NCBI RefSeq assembly: GCF_023700755.1
Contig: NZ_JAMKOJ010000004.1
Coordinates: 186,001 to 250,000 of the forward strand
Length of the DNA: 64,000 nucleotides
Direction: 5' to 3'
Source: Allorhizobium sonneratiae
GTDB lineage: Bacteria; Pseudomonadota; Alphaproteobacteria; Rhizobiales; Rhizobiaceae
Positions within the stretch are counted from its first letter, which is position 1. Each line of letters opens with the position of its first letter. Made by a program: the position numbers and the translations under genes. Below the pieces are notes generated by a model. That model did no database searches and was not told where the DNA came from. It worked only from the letters and a program-made list of their open reading frames with translations. This document shows positions 17,686-26,411 of this stretch, piece after piece.

Positions 17686-18452
17686 GCGAACCCGGCGGCC
17701 TGATACGCTCGCGTTCCGGGCGTTTGGCTGCACCGAATTTCCATTCCTTCGTCATCAACGAGCTGGGGACGGGCATCGTCTCCGGCCGTTTTGCCGCAGG
17801 CTCGATCCTGCCGCGCGATGCCGACCTGATGGATATGTATAATGTGTCGCGCACGGTGCTGCGCGAGGCGCTGAAAACGCTGGAGGCCAAGGGGCTTGTC
17901 GAAGCCCGGCCCAAGGTCGGCACGCGGGTCTCGCACAAAAGCCATTGGGCGCTTTATGACCATCAGGTGCTGCTGTGGTTGTTCGAGGCAGGCTATGACG
18001 CCGCCTTTCTCGACAATCTCTTCAGCATCCGCCGCCTGATGGAAACCGAAGCCGTGCGCCAGGCCGCCCGCCACCGCACCGCCGACGACATGCGCATTCT
18101 CTATTACTGGCTCCAGCAGCTCAGCGTCTCGCGCGGCGTGGTCGAATCCTTCACGCTCGCCAGTCTGGAACTGCATCGCATCCTGCTGGATGCCTCACGC
18201 AATCCGATGTTTCGCGCCATGCTCGGCGTCGTCGAATTCACCCTGGCCGCCACCATGGTTCCGCCCGGCAAAACCCATGATCCAACGCCGGATCACGAAG
18301 GATTGATCCGGCTGAAACGGCAACTGTCCGAGGCCATCGAAAAGGCCGATGAGGAGAATGCAGCCTCTCTCCTGTCAAGGATTATCGAGAGGGAAAACGC
18401 TGTGGCACGCGCCATGCTTTGCCTCAACACCACATCTCTTCAGCAGAAATAA
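17682..18452 (+). CDS. GntR-family (FadR/FCD) regulator of the sugar operon
   Basis: 256-aa regulator. The N-terminal winged HTH (ELGTGIVSGRFAAGSILPRDADLMDMYNVSRTVLREALKTLEAKGLVEARPKVGTRV) is followed by an all-helical FCD ligand domain. It is translationally coupled to the permease (ATGA) and so belongs to the importer operon, presumably as a sugar-responsive autoregulator. Its last 13 bp overlap the end of a convergent second GntR gene. Confidence 0.88.
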   Translation: MSEPGGLIRSRSGRLAAPNFHSFVINELGTGIVSGRFAAGSILPRDADLMDMYNVSRTVLREALKTLEAKGLVEARPKVGTRVSHKSHWALYDHQVLLWLFEAGYDAAFLDNLFSIRRLMETEAVRQAARHRTADDMRILYYWLQQLSVSRGVVESFTLASLELHRILLDASRNPMFRAMLGVVEFTLAATMVPPGKTHDPTPDHEGLIRLKRQLSEAIEKADEENAASLLSRIIERENAVARAMLCLNTTSLQQK

Positions 18453-19174
18453 TCGGGATAGCTCTGGCGAAGCTCTTCCACATCGAGAATGACCGCTTCC
18501 AGATGATGCAGCATGGCCTCGCGCGCGCCATTGGCATCATGGGCGGCCAGCGCATCGCGGATGGTGACATGTTCCTGAATGACGGTTTCCATACGGCCCA
18601 GCACCGGCAGCGTCAGGCGGCGGGCGCGGTCGATCTGCACCTTCACGGTTTTCAACAGCGCCCATATGCCGGGAAAGCCGGCAATCTGGGCAATGGCCTC
18701 ATGAAAGGCCTCATCCTGCTCATGAAAGCCGGAGGCATCGTTCAGCGCGGCAAAGGTCTGCTGCCGCTTGATAATCTGGTCCAGCCGCTCCAGCGCCGGT
18801 TGGCCGGCCTGGCGCGCGGCCTGTTCCACCGTCACGGTTTCCAGCGCCTTGCGCACCACCACCGCCTCAGGGATGGCCGAAACCGGCACGCGCGAGACAA
18901 CCGTGCCCGATTGCGGATAAATCTCGACCAACCCGCCCTCGGACAGCCTGAGAAGCGCCTCACGCACCGGCGTGCGGCTGACGCCGAACTGATCGGCGAT
19001 CTTCTTTTCCTGCAACACCATGCCGGGCGGCAATTGCAGCGACAGAATACCGGCATGGAGCCGCTCATAAATCGCCCGCGCCGTCGTCACACGGGAGAGG
19101 CTCACAGGCTTGAGACCAGCCGTCAGCGGGCTCTGCGCATCAGGCTGTTCAACAGAAGACATCGGTGACGACAT
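18440..19174 (-). CDS. GntR-family (FCD) regulator
   Basis: 244-aa regulator with winged HTH (ARAIYERLHAGILSLQLPPGMVLQEKKIADQFGVSRTPVREALLRLSEGGLVEIYPQSGTVVSR) and FCD domain (FHEQDEAFHEAIAQIAG). It converges with the preceding GntR gene, overlapping it by 13 bp. It is divergent from the Tat-type binding protein gene at 19428, so it most likely controls that importer through the operator-like sequence at 19218. Confidence 0.88.
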   Translation of the reverse strand: MSSPMSSVEQPDAQSPLTAGLKPVSLSRVTTARAIYERLHAGILSLQLPPGMVLQEKKIADQFGVSRTPVREALLRLSEGGLVEIYPQSGTVVSRVPVSAIPEAVVVRKALETVTVEQAARQAGQPALERLDQIIKRQQTFAALNDASGFHEQDEAFHEAIAQIAGFPGIWALLKTVKVQIDRARRLTLPVLGRMETVIQEHVTIRDALAAHDANGAREAMLHHLEAVILDVEELRQSYPDYFC

Positions 19175-19203
19175 GGGCTCCCTTTAATGGCTGCAGACTC
19201 TTG

Positions 19204-19233
19204 GTTGACATGGTTTATGATACTAGTATATCA
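19204..19233 (+). promoter_or_regulatory. Candidate promoter with palindromic GntR-type operator
   Basis: TTGACA at 19204-19209 is followed 17 bp later by ATATCA. Between and over the latter lies TGATACTAGTATATCA (19218-19233), whose core ATACTAGTAT is a perfect palindrome flanked by TGA/TCA half-sites. This is the kind of site FCD-GntR proteins bind. It sits in the 253-bp gap between the divergent GntR gene and the importer. Confidence 0.4.
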
Positions 19234-19427
19234 ATTCTTGAGACTTGCCAAGGCGCAGTGCGGGGAGAGGGCAGCCAGGTCTGCGCCGCACAACGCCGGT
19301 TAAGGTCGGGTTTGGGGAGACGGACAGAGGTTTTCGCCAACAGCCGACGGCAACAGAGGAACTGAGAGCCTGAAAGAGCCATGGCCTGACAGGGTCTCGT
19401 CAAACCGGAACTCGTGGAGGAGACAGC

Positions 19428-20603
19428 ATGAACATCACCCGCAGAACATTGGTCAGCGCAACCGCAGGCGCCGCCGTCATGGGCATGATGCCCGCAAAAC
19501 TGTTTGCCGCAGCGAAAAAGCCGAAAAGCCCGGTCACCATTACCATTGCCGATGTGGCCGGCAATCTGGCGCTGACCCAGGGCATGTTCGAAAATTATGC
19601 CAAGGCCAAGCCCGACTGGGTGTCCCGTTTTGCCTTCACCAAGGCACCCGCCCCCGAACTGCCGGGCAAGATCAAGGCGCAGCAGGCGGCAAACCATGTC
19701 GATATCGATCTGGTGCTCACCGGCACGGATGCGCTGTCTGCCGGTCTCGATCAGGGGCTTTGGGTCGATCTTGGCACGGAAAAGGCCAATCTGCCGGATC
19801 TGAAGTCAATCCTTCTGCCGCAGGCCTTCAAGATGCAGGGGCTGGCCCGCGACCATGGCGTCGTCATCACCTATTACCCGTCCGGCCCGCTGATCGAATA
19901 CATGCCCGACAAGGTCAAGACACCGCCGAAGTCCACGCAGGAACTGCTGGACTGGTCGCGGCAGAACAAGAACCGCTTCATGTATGCCCGTCCGGCCAAT
20001 TCCGGCCCCGGCCGCACCTTCCTGATGGGCCTGCCCTATCTGCTCGGCGACAGCGATCCGCATGATCCGGCCAAGGGCTGGGACAAGACCTGGGCCTATC
20101 TGGCGGCACTCGGCGAAAACATCGAATACTATCCAAGCGGCACCACCCAGGTCTGCAAGGAACTGGGCGAAGGCTCGCGCGACATCATGGCCACCACCAC
20201 CGGCTGGGATATCAATCCGCGCGCGCTCGGCATCGTTCCGGCAGAAGCGAAAGTGGCCAAGCTCGATGGCTTCCACTGGGTCACGGACGCCCATTATGCC
20301 GTTATCCCCAAAGGCATTTCCGCCGAAAAGATCGGCGTGCTGATCGATGTGATCAATTTCATCCTGCAGCCGAAAGAACAGGCCATCGCCTATGATGCCG
20401 GCTATTTCTATCCCGGCCCGGCGGTCAAGGATGTGACGATCGAGATGGCGCCAAAATCCAGCCAGGACGTGATCAAGCAATATGGCCGTCCGGAATATGC
20501 CGACTGGATTGCCAACAACCCGCTGGAAGTGCCGCTGGAGCCGCAGAAAATGGTTCAGGCCTTCAAGATCTGGGACGAAAAGATCGGCGCCAAGAAGGGT
20601 TGA
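19428..20603 (+). CDS. ABC transporter substrate-binding protein, family 1, Tat-type signal
   Basis: 391-aa extracellular solute-binding protein. The N-terminus NITRRTLVSATAGAAVMGMM with AKLFAA suggests twin-arginine export. The mature part resembles the iron/polyamine/2-aminoethylphosphonate-type binding proteins (GVVITYYPSGPLIEY, LLDWSRQNKNRFMYARP). It heads an operon with a UgpC/PotA-like ATPase and two permeases. Ligand unknown; the neighbouring sarcosine oxidase genes make a methylated amine or related compound possible. Confidence 0.85.
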   Translation: MNITRRTLVSATAGAAVMGMMPAKLFAAAKKPKSPVTITIADVAGNLALTQGMFENYAKAKPDWVSRFAFTKAPAPELPGKIKAQQAANHVDIDLVLTGTDALSAGLDQGLWVDLGTEKANLPDLKSILLPQAFKMQGLARDHGVVITYYPSGPLIEYMPDKVKTPPKSTQELLDWSRQNKNRFMYARPANSGPGRTFLMGLPYLLGDSDPHDPAKGWDKTWAYLAALGENIEYYPSGTTQVCKELGEGSRDIMATTTGWDINPRALGIVPAEAKVAKLDGFHWVTDAHYAVIPKGISAEKIGVLIDVINFILQPKEQAIAYDAGYFYPGPAVKDVTIEMAPKSSQDVIKQYGRPEYADWIANNPLEVPLEPQKMVQAFKIWDEKIGAKKG

Positions 20604-20639
20604 TCGAGCAGACGCCCGCTAAGGGGCATGTATGACTGT

Positions 20640-20673
20640 ACCTGTCAGGCGCAAAATTCCGCACCTGACAGGT
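20640..20673 (+). terminator. Hairpin between binding-protein and ATPase genes
   Basis: ACCTGTCAGG (20640-20649) pairs perfectly with 20664-20673 around a 14-nt loop. It lies 37 bp after the SBP stop, with no T run afterwards, so it is more likely a partial terminator or mRNA 3'-end stabiliser than a full stop. Confidence 0.45.
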
Positions 20674-20761
20674 CGCGTATCGCTTTGCCGTCCGGCCAAC
20701 AGTTCCACCCGGCATATCATCCGCATCGACATTGACTTTTGTTTATCCAGGGAGTTTCAGC

Positions 20762-21853
20762 GTGACGTCAGCGGTCCAGACCAGGACATCCTCATTGCGC
20801 ACCGCCGATCGGCTCGAACTTGTCGGCCTGCGCCGGTCTTTCGGAGCCTATACGGCGCTTGACGGCATCGATCTTGCCATCGAGCCCGGTGAATTCATCG
20901 CGCTTCTGGGCCCTTCCGGCTGCGGCAAATCCACCGCGCTCAACTGCATTGCCGGGCTTTTGGGCCTGACGGGCGGCGAAATTCGCCTCGGCGCCCGCCG
21001 CATCGATGAGCTGGAACCGGAAAAGCGCGGCTTCGGCATGGTGTTTCAGAGCTATGCGCTGTTTCCCCATATGAGCGTGCGCAAGAATGTCGGCTTCGGC
21101 CTTGCAATGCAGGGTATCAAGGGCGCAGACGCCGACCGGCGCATCATGGAGGCGCTGGCGCTGGTGCGGCTGGAAAATCAGGCCGACAAGCTGCCGGGCC
21201 AGCTTTCCGGCGGCCAGCAACAGCGCGTCGCCATTGCCCGCGCCGTCGTCATCCGTCCGCCGGTGGTGCTGATGGATGAGCCGCTCTCCAACCTCGACGC
21301 CAAGCTCAGGCTGGAAATGCGCGCCGAAATTCGCGGCATTCACGACCAGATCGGCTCGACCACCATCTATGTCACCCACGATCAGGACGAGGCGCTGTCC
21401 ATGGCCGACCGCATCGTGGTGATGAGCAATGGCCGTATCCAGCAGATCGGCACGCCGGAAGATCTTTACATGCGTCCGGTCAACCAGATCACCGCCGATT
21501 TCATGGGCTTCCGCACCCGCATGTCCGGCCGCATCACCGCCGTTTCCGGCGAGAGCGCCGAGATCGAGGTGGCGGGCGGACGCATGAGCGGCGTGATGCG
21601 CGAGACGCTGAAACCCGGCGATACGGCAGTGATTTCCGTGCGCCCCGAAGATTTTACCACCGCCGCCGATGGTGCCGGTATTCCCGCCACCGTCAGCAGC
21701 ACGGAATATCGCGGCCGCGCCTTTTTCGGACTGGCCAAGGCTGCCGATGGATCTGACCTTTATTTCCGCGCCGACACCCCATTGCCGCGCGGCGCCGCCA
21801 CCCGGCTGGAACCGGTTGAAGGTCGGGCTTTGATTTTCAGGGAGGCGCGCTGA
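20762..21853 (+). CDS. ABC transporter ATP-binding protein (UgpC/PotA type)
   Basis: 363-aa ATPase with Walker [18 protein letters not shown]-loop [12 protein letters not shown], signature [15 protein letters not shown], Walker [13 protein letters not shown] and switch [11 protein letters not shown]-terminal TOBE-type domain follows ([10 protein letters not shown]). GTG at 20762, with CCAGGGAGT upstream, is the best start; the longer frame from a TTG at 20732 lacks one. The stop overlaps the next gene (TGATG). Confidence 0.92.
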   Translation: MTSAVQTRTSSLRTADRLELVGLRRSFGAYTALDGIDLAIEPGEFIALLGPSGCGKSTALNCIAGLLGLTGGEIRLGARRIDELEPEKRGFGMVFQSYALFPHMSVRKNVGFGLAMQGIKGADADRRIMEALALVRLENQADKLPGQLSGGQQQRVAIARAVVIRPPVVLMDEPLSNLDAKLRLEMRAEIRGIHDQIGSTTIYVTHDQDEALSMADRIVVMSNGRIQQIGTPEDLYMRPVNQITADFMGFRTRMSGRITAVSGESAEIEVAGGRMSGVMRETLKPGDTAVISVRPEDFTTAADGAGIPATVSSTEYRGRAFFGLAKAADGSDLYFRADTPLPRGAATRLEPVEGRALIFREAR

Positions 21854-22737
21854 TGAGCAGCTCTCCTTCGCTGCGCTCCCGGCTTGCCGCACGCGGGTTT
21901 GACGGCACGACGCTTCTGGTTCTGCCGGGTCTGATCTTCATTCTCGTGCTGTTCGTCTATCCGTTTTTCTACGGCATTGCCGATTCGCTGATGCCGAAAG
22001 ATGGCGGCCCCTTCTACGACAATTACCGGAAATTCTTCAGCGATCCCTTCCAGTATGGCACGATTTCCGCCACCTTGTGGCTGTCGATCCCCGTCACGCT
22101 GGTCAACCTGGCCTTTGCCGTGCCGATTGCGTTTCGCGTGCGGCTGATGCAGCGCCAGAAACTGCTGACGACGTTGCTGGTTTTGCCGATCACGCTCGGC
22201 ACGGTCTTCATCGCCGATGGTCTTTTGACCTTTCTCGGGCCGCGCGGCTGGTTCAACCAGTCGCTGATGCTGATCGGCCTGATCGACCATCCGCTGAAAC
22301 TCACCAACAATTACTGGGGCGTTTTCGCCTCGCTGCTGATCACCGGCTTTCCCTTTTCCTTCCTGCTGACGCTCTCCTATGTCACCGGCATCGATCCGTC
22401 GATCGAGCAGGCGGCAGCGACATTGGGGGCGGGTCCATGGCGGCGCTTCCAGCGGGTGTTTCTGCCGCTTCTGGTGCCGGGGCTGGCGATTACCTTCTGC
22501 CTGTCCTTCGTCCAGGCCTTCGCCGTCTTCCCCTCCGCTGTGCTGCTCGGCGCGCCGGCAGGCCCGACGCGGGTGATCTCGATTGCCGCCTATCAGGCCG
22601 CCTTCGAGCAATATGACGATTCCATGGGCTCCGCCATCGCGCTTGTCATGGGGGCTGTCGAACTGGCCATCGTGGTTGCCGTTCTCGGCTGCCGGTCGCT
22701 GTTTTATCGCGGCCCTGCCGCTGGCGCAAAGGGGTGA
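21853..22737 (+). CDS. ABC transporter permease, first subunit
   Basis: 294-aa inner-membrane permease of the spermidine/iron-type importers, with about six hydrophobic segments and the EAA loop (IEQAAATLGAGPWRRFQRVFLP). Its start overlaps the ATPase stop (TGATG), showing tight coupling. The second permease starts 4 bp after its stop. Confidence 0.9.
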   Translation: MSSSPSLRSRLAARGFDGTTLLVLPGLIFILVLFVYPFFYGIADSLMPKDGGPFYDNYRKFFSDPFQYGTISATLWLSIPVTLVNLAFAVPIAFRVRLMQRQKLLTTLLVLPITLGTVFIADGLLTFLGPRGWFNQSLMLIGLIDHPLKLTNNYWGVFASLLITGFPFSFLLTLSYVTGIDPSIEQAAATLGAGPWRRFQRVFLPLLVPGLAITFCLSFVQAFAVFPSAVLLGAPAGPTRVISIAAYQAAFEQYDDSMGSAIALVMGAVELAIVVAVLGCRSLFYRGPAAGAKG

Positions 22738-22741
22738 CATC

Positions 22742-23584
22742 ATGATCCGCGACAAAGGCATTGCCTCGAAACTGTGGCGCTTCGCCATCTGGGCTCTCAC
22801 CGGCCTGTTCCTGCTCAATCTTCTCGCCGTCATCGCCGTGGTGCTGATCGATTCCTTTGCCACGCGCTGGCTTGGCACATGGCTGCCGCTCGGCTGGACC
22901 ACGCGCTGGTATGGCAGCGCCTGGGATGAATTCCAGCTTTCCGATGTGGTGGTCGTCACCTTCGAAATCGTCTTCACCGTAACGCTGATCTCGGGCCTTC
23001 TCGGCGTGGTTTCCGCCTATGCGCTGGCGCGGCGGGATTTTGCCGGAAAACGCTTCGTCATCCTGCTCTTCCTGTTGCCGCTTCTGATCCCGACACTGAC
23101 CTATGGCATTCCGCTGGCCACGCTGCTCTATCGCGTTGGCCTTGGCGGCACATTCTGGGGTGTGGTGCTGATCAATCTCGTGCCCTCCTTCCCCTTCGTC
23201 GTGCTGGTGATGATCCCCTTCATCGAGCAGATCGACCCAAGGGTGGAGGCGGCGGCGCGGGTGTTCGGGGCCAATACCACCCAGCTATTCATCCGGGTGC
23301 TGTTGCCGCTTCTGCTGCCGGGCATGCTGGCGGCGCTGCTTCTGGTGCTGGTGCGCACCATCGCCATGTTCGAACTGACCTTCCTTGTCGCCGGTCCGAC
23401 GACGCAGACGCTGGTGGTGTCGCTCTACTACGCCGTCTTTGCCTCTGGCGTGCGTGCGGCGCAATCCATCGACGCCATGGCCGTGGTCTATATGGTCACG
23501 ACGCTGATCTGGCTGGTGCTGGCGCTGCAATTCGTCAATCCGACCCAGATTGTCGCCCGCGCCAAACAGCAATCGGCCCACTGA
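22742..23584 (+). CDS. ABC transporter permease, second subunit
   Basis: 280-aa inner-membrane permease with hydrophobic segments and the EAA loop (RVEAAARVFGANTTQLFIRVLLP). The ATG at 22742 (MIRDKGIASKLWRF) lies just after the first permease; the open frame extending upstream to 22583 is a shadow. It completes the importer 19428-23584. Confidence 0.9.
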   Translation: MIRDKGIASKLWRFAIWALTGLFLLNLLAVIAVVLIDSFATRWLGTWLPLGWTTRWYGSAWDEFQLSDVVVVTFEIVFTVTLISGLLGVVSAYALARRDFAGKRFVILLFLLPLLIPTLTYGIPLATLLYRVGLGGTFWGVVLINLVPSFPFVVLVMIPFIEQIDPRVEAAARVFGANTTQLFIRVLLPLLLPGMLAALLLVLVRTIAMFELTFLVAGPTTQTLVVSLYYAVFASGVRAAQSIDAMAVVYMVTTLIWLVLALQFVNPTQIVARAKQQSAH

Positions 23585-23613
23585 CCGGTTTCAAAAAACA
23601 CATGGGATAGGGT

Positions 23614-23647
23614 CATAGGGCATCTGGTTTATCCACGATGCCCTATG
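23614..23647. terminator. Hairpin between convergent importer and glxA-type genes
   Basis: CATAGGGCATC (23614-23624) pairs perfectly with 23637-23647 around a 12-nt loop. It lies 30 bp after the permease stop and overlaps the last codons of the convergent regulator, supplying that gene's TAG stop (complement 23643-23645). It probably serves both transcripts. Confidence 0.5.
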
Positions 23648-24665
23648 CCATTTTCGCCTTCAGCCGTTTTGGTTGCAGGCCGAAGCGGGCCTGAAACGCC
23701 CGGGAAAAATGCGAGGCACTGGAAAAGCCGGTGGCAAAGGCGATTTCCGAGATGGAGAGCGGGCTTTGTTCCAATAATTTGCGCGCGTGTGTGAGGCGGA
23801 TATCGCGGTAACGCTCCAGAAATGTGGTGCCGAGATGCCGGGAAAACAGCCGGTCGAGATGGCGCGGCGTCACCCCTGCCAGCCGTGCCATGGCCTGACG
23901 GGTGAGCGGATGCTCAATCGTGCTTTCCATCGCCTCCAGCACCGCAATCAGCGCCGGATGGCGGGTTGCGAACCGTTCTTCGCGGACACTGCGTTGCGGG
24001 CCTTCCGGCTCGGCCACCGCCGTGTGCAGATACCAGTCCACCACCCGTCTTGCAAAGGCCGTGCCCAGACGCTCGGCAATCAGGGCATGCATCATGTCGA
24101 GCGCCGCCACGCCGCCACCACAGGTGATGCGCTCGCCATCCAGCACAAAGCGCGCCTGTTTTGGCTGGTGCATGGGAAAAGCCTCGGCCAAGGCGGCGGC
24201 ATATTCCCAATGGATGGTGAAGGCGTGCTGGTCGAGCAATCCTGCATCGACCAGAAGATAAGCGCCACCGGAAATGCCGCCGAGCCTTACCCCCTGCCGT
24301 GACAGCCGCCGCAAATGCGGGTAGGCGGTGCTGGCCGAGCGCCAATCCGAAGGATTGCCGCCAGCCACGACGAAGAGGCTGTGCAGACGAGAATAGCCAG
24401 CATTGTCCTTCATCGAATTGTCCAAACCTGCTTGCCGTCCTGCCCCCTCACGCCACGCCTCCAGCGACAGGCACGGCACGGCCAGACCGCAGGAGGCCAT
24501 GACCGGCTGCCCGTCCACCGAAAGCGGCACGATCTGATAAAGCGGGCTCTGCGCCAGAAGATTGGCGGCGCGCAGCGGTTCGGTCGCTGAGGCATAGGAC
24601 ATCAGCGCGAAATTCGGCGTCAGCAGAAAACCGATGGTCTGGGTGGCGGCAGAGATATGCGACAT
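23643..24665 (-). CDS. GlxA/AraC-family regulator (DJ-1/PfpI domain plus AraC HTH)
   Basis: 340-aa activator. N-terminal class-I-amidotransferase-like sensor domain (IGFLLTPNFALMSYASATEPLRAANLL, LGGISGGAYLLVDAGLL) is followed by a C-terminal AraC HTH (MARLAGVTPRHLDRLFSRHLG, ISEIAFATGFSSASHFSRAF). Proteins of this type (GbdR/SouR/CdhR group) sense glycine betaine, dimethylglycine, sarcosine or carnitine. Being divergent from soxBDAG across a 93-bp gap strongly suggests it activates sarcosine oxidase. Confidence 0.87.
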   Translation of the reverse strand: MSHISAATQTIGFLLTPNFALMSYASATEPLRAANLLAQSPLYQIVPLSVDGQPVMASCGLAVPCLSLEAWREGAGRQAGLDNSMKDNAGYSRLHSLFVVAGGNPSDWRSASTAYPHLRRLSRQGVRLGGISGGAYLLVDAGLLDQHAFTIHWEYAAALAEAFPMHQPKQARFVLDGERITCGGGVAALDMMHALIAERLGTAFARRVVDWYLHTAVAEPEGPQRSVREERFATRHPALIAVLEAMESTIEHPLTRQAMARLAGVTPRHLDRLFSRHLGTTFLERYRDIRLTHARKLLEQSPLSISEIAFATGFSSASHFSRAFQARFGLQPKRLKAKMA

Positions 24666-24758
24666 GTCTCTTTTTTATTCTAAAATGTCCCTTTTGTGCA
24701 ATTCTCTTTTGGCATGCTGCGGCAGGCTGGGACATCTTCAGCAGACGAGATGCGGTCA

Positions 24759-26009
24759 ATGCGCTTTTCAGCTCTTTCCATTTTTCTGAACGGCCTGCGG
24801 GGCAATACCCACTGGTCGTCTCATTGGCGCAAGCCCGAGCCGAAACCGCATTATGATGTGGTGATCGTCGGCGGTGGCGGACACGGGCTGGCCACCGCCT
24901 ATTATCTGTCAAAAGTCTTTGGCATCACCAATGTTGCCGTGGTTGAAAAGGGTTATCTCGGCTCCGGCAATATCGGGCGCAACACCACCATCATCCGCTC
25001 CAACTATCTTTTGCCGGGCAACAATCCCTTCTACGAATTGTCGATGAAGCTTTGGGAAGGGCTGGAGCAGGATTTCAACTTCAACGCCATGGTTTCCCAG
25101 CGCGGCGTCCTGAACCTCTACCATTCCGACGCCCAGCGCGACGCCTATACACGGCGCGGCAATGCCATGCGCCTGCATGGTGTGGATGCCGAACTGCTGG
25201 ACAGGGCCGAGGTCAGGGCGATGCTGCCCTTCCTCGATTACGACAATGCCCGCTTTCCCATTCAGGGAGGATTGTTGCAGCGGCGCGGCGGCACGGTGCG
25301 CCATGATGCCGTGGCCTGGGGCTATGCGCGGGGCGCCGACCGTCACGGCGTCGATATCATTCAAAATTGCGAGGTCACCGGCATTCGCCAAGAAGGTGGC
25401 AAGGCGGTCGGCGTGGAAACGACCCGCGGCTTTATCGGCTGCAATCGGCTGGCGCTTTCGGCGGCCGGTCATTCCTCGCAGGTCGCGGCCATGGCCGGGC
25501 TGAAACTGCCGATGGAAAGCCATGTGTTGCAGGCCTTCGTCTCCGAGGGGCTGAAACCCTTCATCGATGGCGTCGTCACCTTCGGCGCGGGGCATTTCTA
25601 TGTCTCGCAATCCGACAAGGGCGGCCTCGTCTTCGGCGGCGATATCGACGGCTATAATTCCTATGCCCAGCGCGGCAATCTCGCCACCGTCGAACATGTG
25701 GCGGAAGCCGGAAAAGCGATGATCCCGGCGCTGTCCCGCATCCGGGTGCTGAGATCCTGGGGCGGGGTGATGGATATGTCGATGGATGGCTCACCGATCA
25801 TCGACAGGGTGCATCTCGACAATCTCTATCTCAATTCCGGCTGGTGCTATGGCGGCTTCAAGGCCACGCCCGCCTCCGGCTATTGCTTTGCCCATCTGAT
25901 CGCCAAAGGCGAGCCGCATGACACCGCCCGCGCCTTCCGGCTGGACCGCTTTGCCCGCGGATATGTGATCGATGAAAAGGGCCAGGGCGCCCAGCCGAAC
26001 TTGCATTAG
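24759..26009 (+). CDS. soxB: Sarcosine oxidase beta subunit
   Basis: 416-aa flavoprotein subunit that oxidatively demethylates sarcosine. The N-terminal MRFSALSIFLNGLRGNTHW and the FAD motif VVIVGGGGHGLATAYYLSK are diagnostic, as is LGSGNIGRNTTIIRSNYLLPGN. A His in RHDAVAWGYARGAD fits the region of the covalent flavin site. ATG 24759 is chosen because this N-terminus is conserved; a longer TTG frame to 24696 is unlikely. The stop TAG is also the first bases of a repeat that separates it from soxD. Confidence 0.93.
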   Translation: MRFSALSIFLNGLRGNTHWSSHWRKPEPKPHYDVVIVGGGGHGLATAYYLSKVFGITNVAVVEKGYLGSGNIGRNTTIIRSNYLLPGNNPFYELSMKLWEGLEQDFNFNAMVSQRGVLNLYHSDAQRDAYTRRGNAMRLHGVDAELLDRAEVRAMLPFLDYDNARFPIQGGLLQRRGGTVRHDAVAWGYARGADRHGVDIIQNCEVTGIRQEGGKAVGVETTRGFIGCNRLALSAAGHSSQVAAMAGLKLPMESHVLQAFVSEGLKPFIDGVVTFGAGHFYVSQSDKGGLVFGGDIDGYNSYAQRGNLATVEHVAEAGKAMIPALSRIRVLRSWGGVMDMSMDGSPIIDRVHLDNLYLNSGWCYGGFKATPASGYCFAHLIAKGEPHDTARAFRLDRFARGYVIDEKGQGAQPNLH

Positions 26010-26127
26010 AGCATTTACAGGAAAAGTGTGAAACGGTTTTCCGTCCGGAAATGCGTAAAACAAAGAGTGAGAGCATTTTCAGGAAAAGTGTGAAACGGTT
26101 TTCCGTCCGGACATGCGTGAAAAATCT
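26008..26127. repeat. Two tandem copies of the rhizobial palindromic repeat between soxB and soxD
   Basis: Unit 1 runs from 26008 to about 26068 and unit 2 from 26069 to about 26127. Both read agagcattt-caggaaaagtg...ggttttccgtccgga and differ at few positions. They fill nearly the whole 132-bp gap in an otherwise tightly packed operon. Each unit can fold, through its gaaaagtg...cggttttcc and cattt...aaatg halves. Confidence 0.85.
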
Positions 26128-26141
26128 TAAAGGTACAAGCC

Positions 26142-26411
26142 ATGGCAAGCCTTATCCCCTGCCCCCATTGCGGGCCTCGTCCCCGGGAAGAATTCACCGT
26201 CAAGGGCGCGGCGCTGACACGGCCCGCTCCCGAGGCCGGTCCGGAAGTCTGGTTTGATTACGTCTATCTGCGCGACAATCCACGCGGGGCCTATGCGGAA
26301 TACTGGCACCACACCTCCGGCTGCCGCCGCTGGCTGGTGGTGCATCGCGATACGGCAAGCCATGAGGTTGAAAGCGCCCGCGATGCGGCGATGGTGGAGG
26401 CCGCGCCATGA
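26142..26411 (+). CDS. soxD: Sarcosine oxidase delta subunit
   Basis: 89-aa small subunit of heterotetrameric sarcosine oxidase. The N-terminal CPHCGPRPREEF and the later HHTSGCRRW provide the Cys/His zinc ligands expected for SoxD. AAAGG lies 8 bases upstream of the ATG. The stop overlaps the soxA start (ATGA), so translation is coupled. Confidence 0.93.
   Translation: MASLIPCPHCGPRPREEFTVKGAALTRPAPEAGPEVWFDYVYLRDNPRGAYAEYWHHTSGCRRWLVVHRDTASHEVESARDAAMVEAAP

Noticed and set aside
15644-17733. Long minus-strand frames over the two sugar permeases
   Set aside because: Charged, repetitive translations typical of the reverse of hydrophobic permease genes; no ribosome site or family motif.
19165-19365. 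66-codon frame between the GntR gene and the importer
   Set aside because: It spans the promoter/operator region, has no ribosome site and no recognisable sequence.
24666-24758. Sigma-54 promoter before soxB (TTGGCATGCTGCGGCA near 24708)
   Set aside because: The -24 GG is present, but the GC at -12 is not at the required distance.
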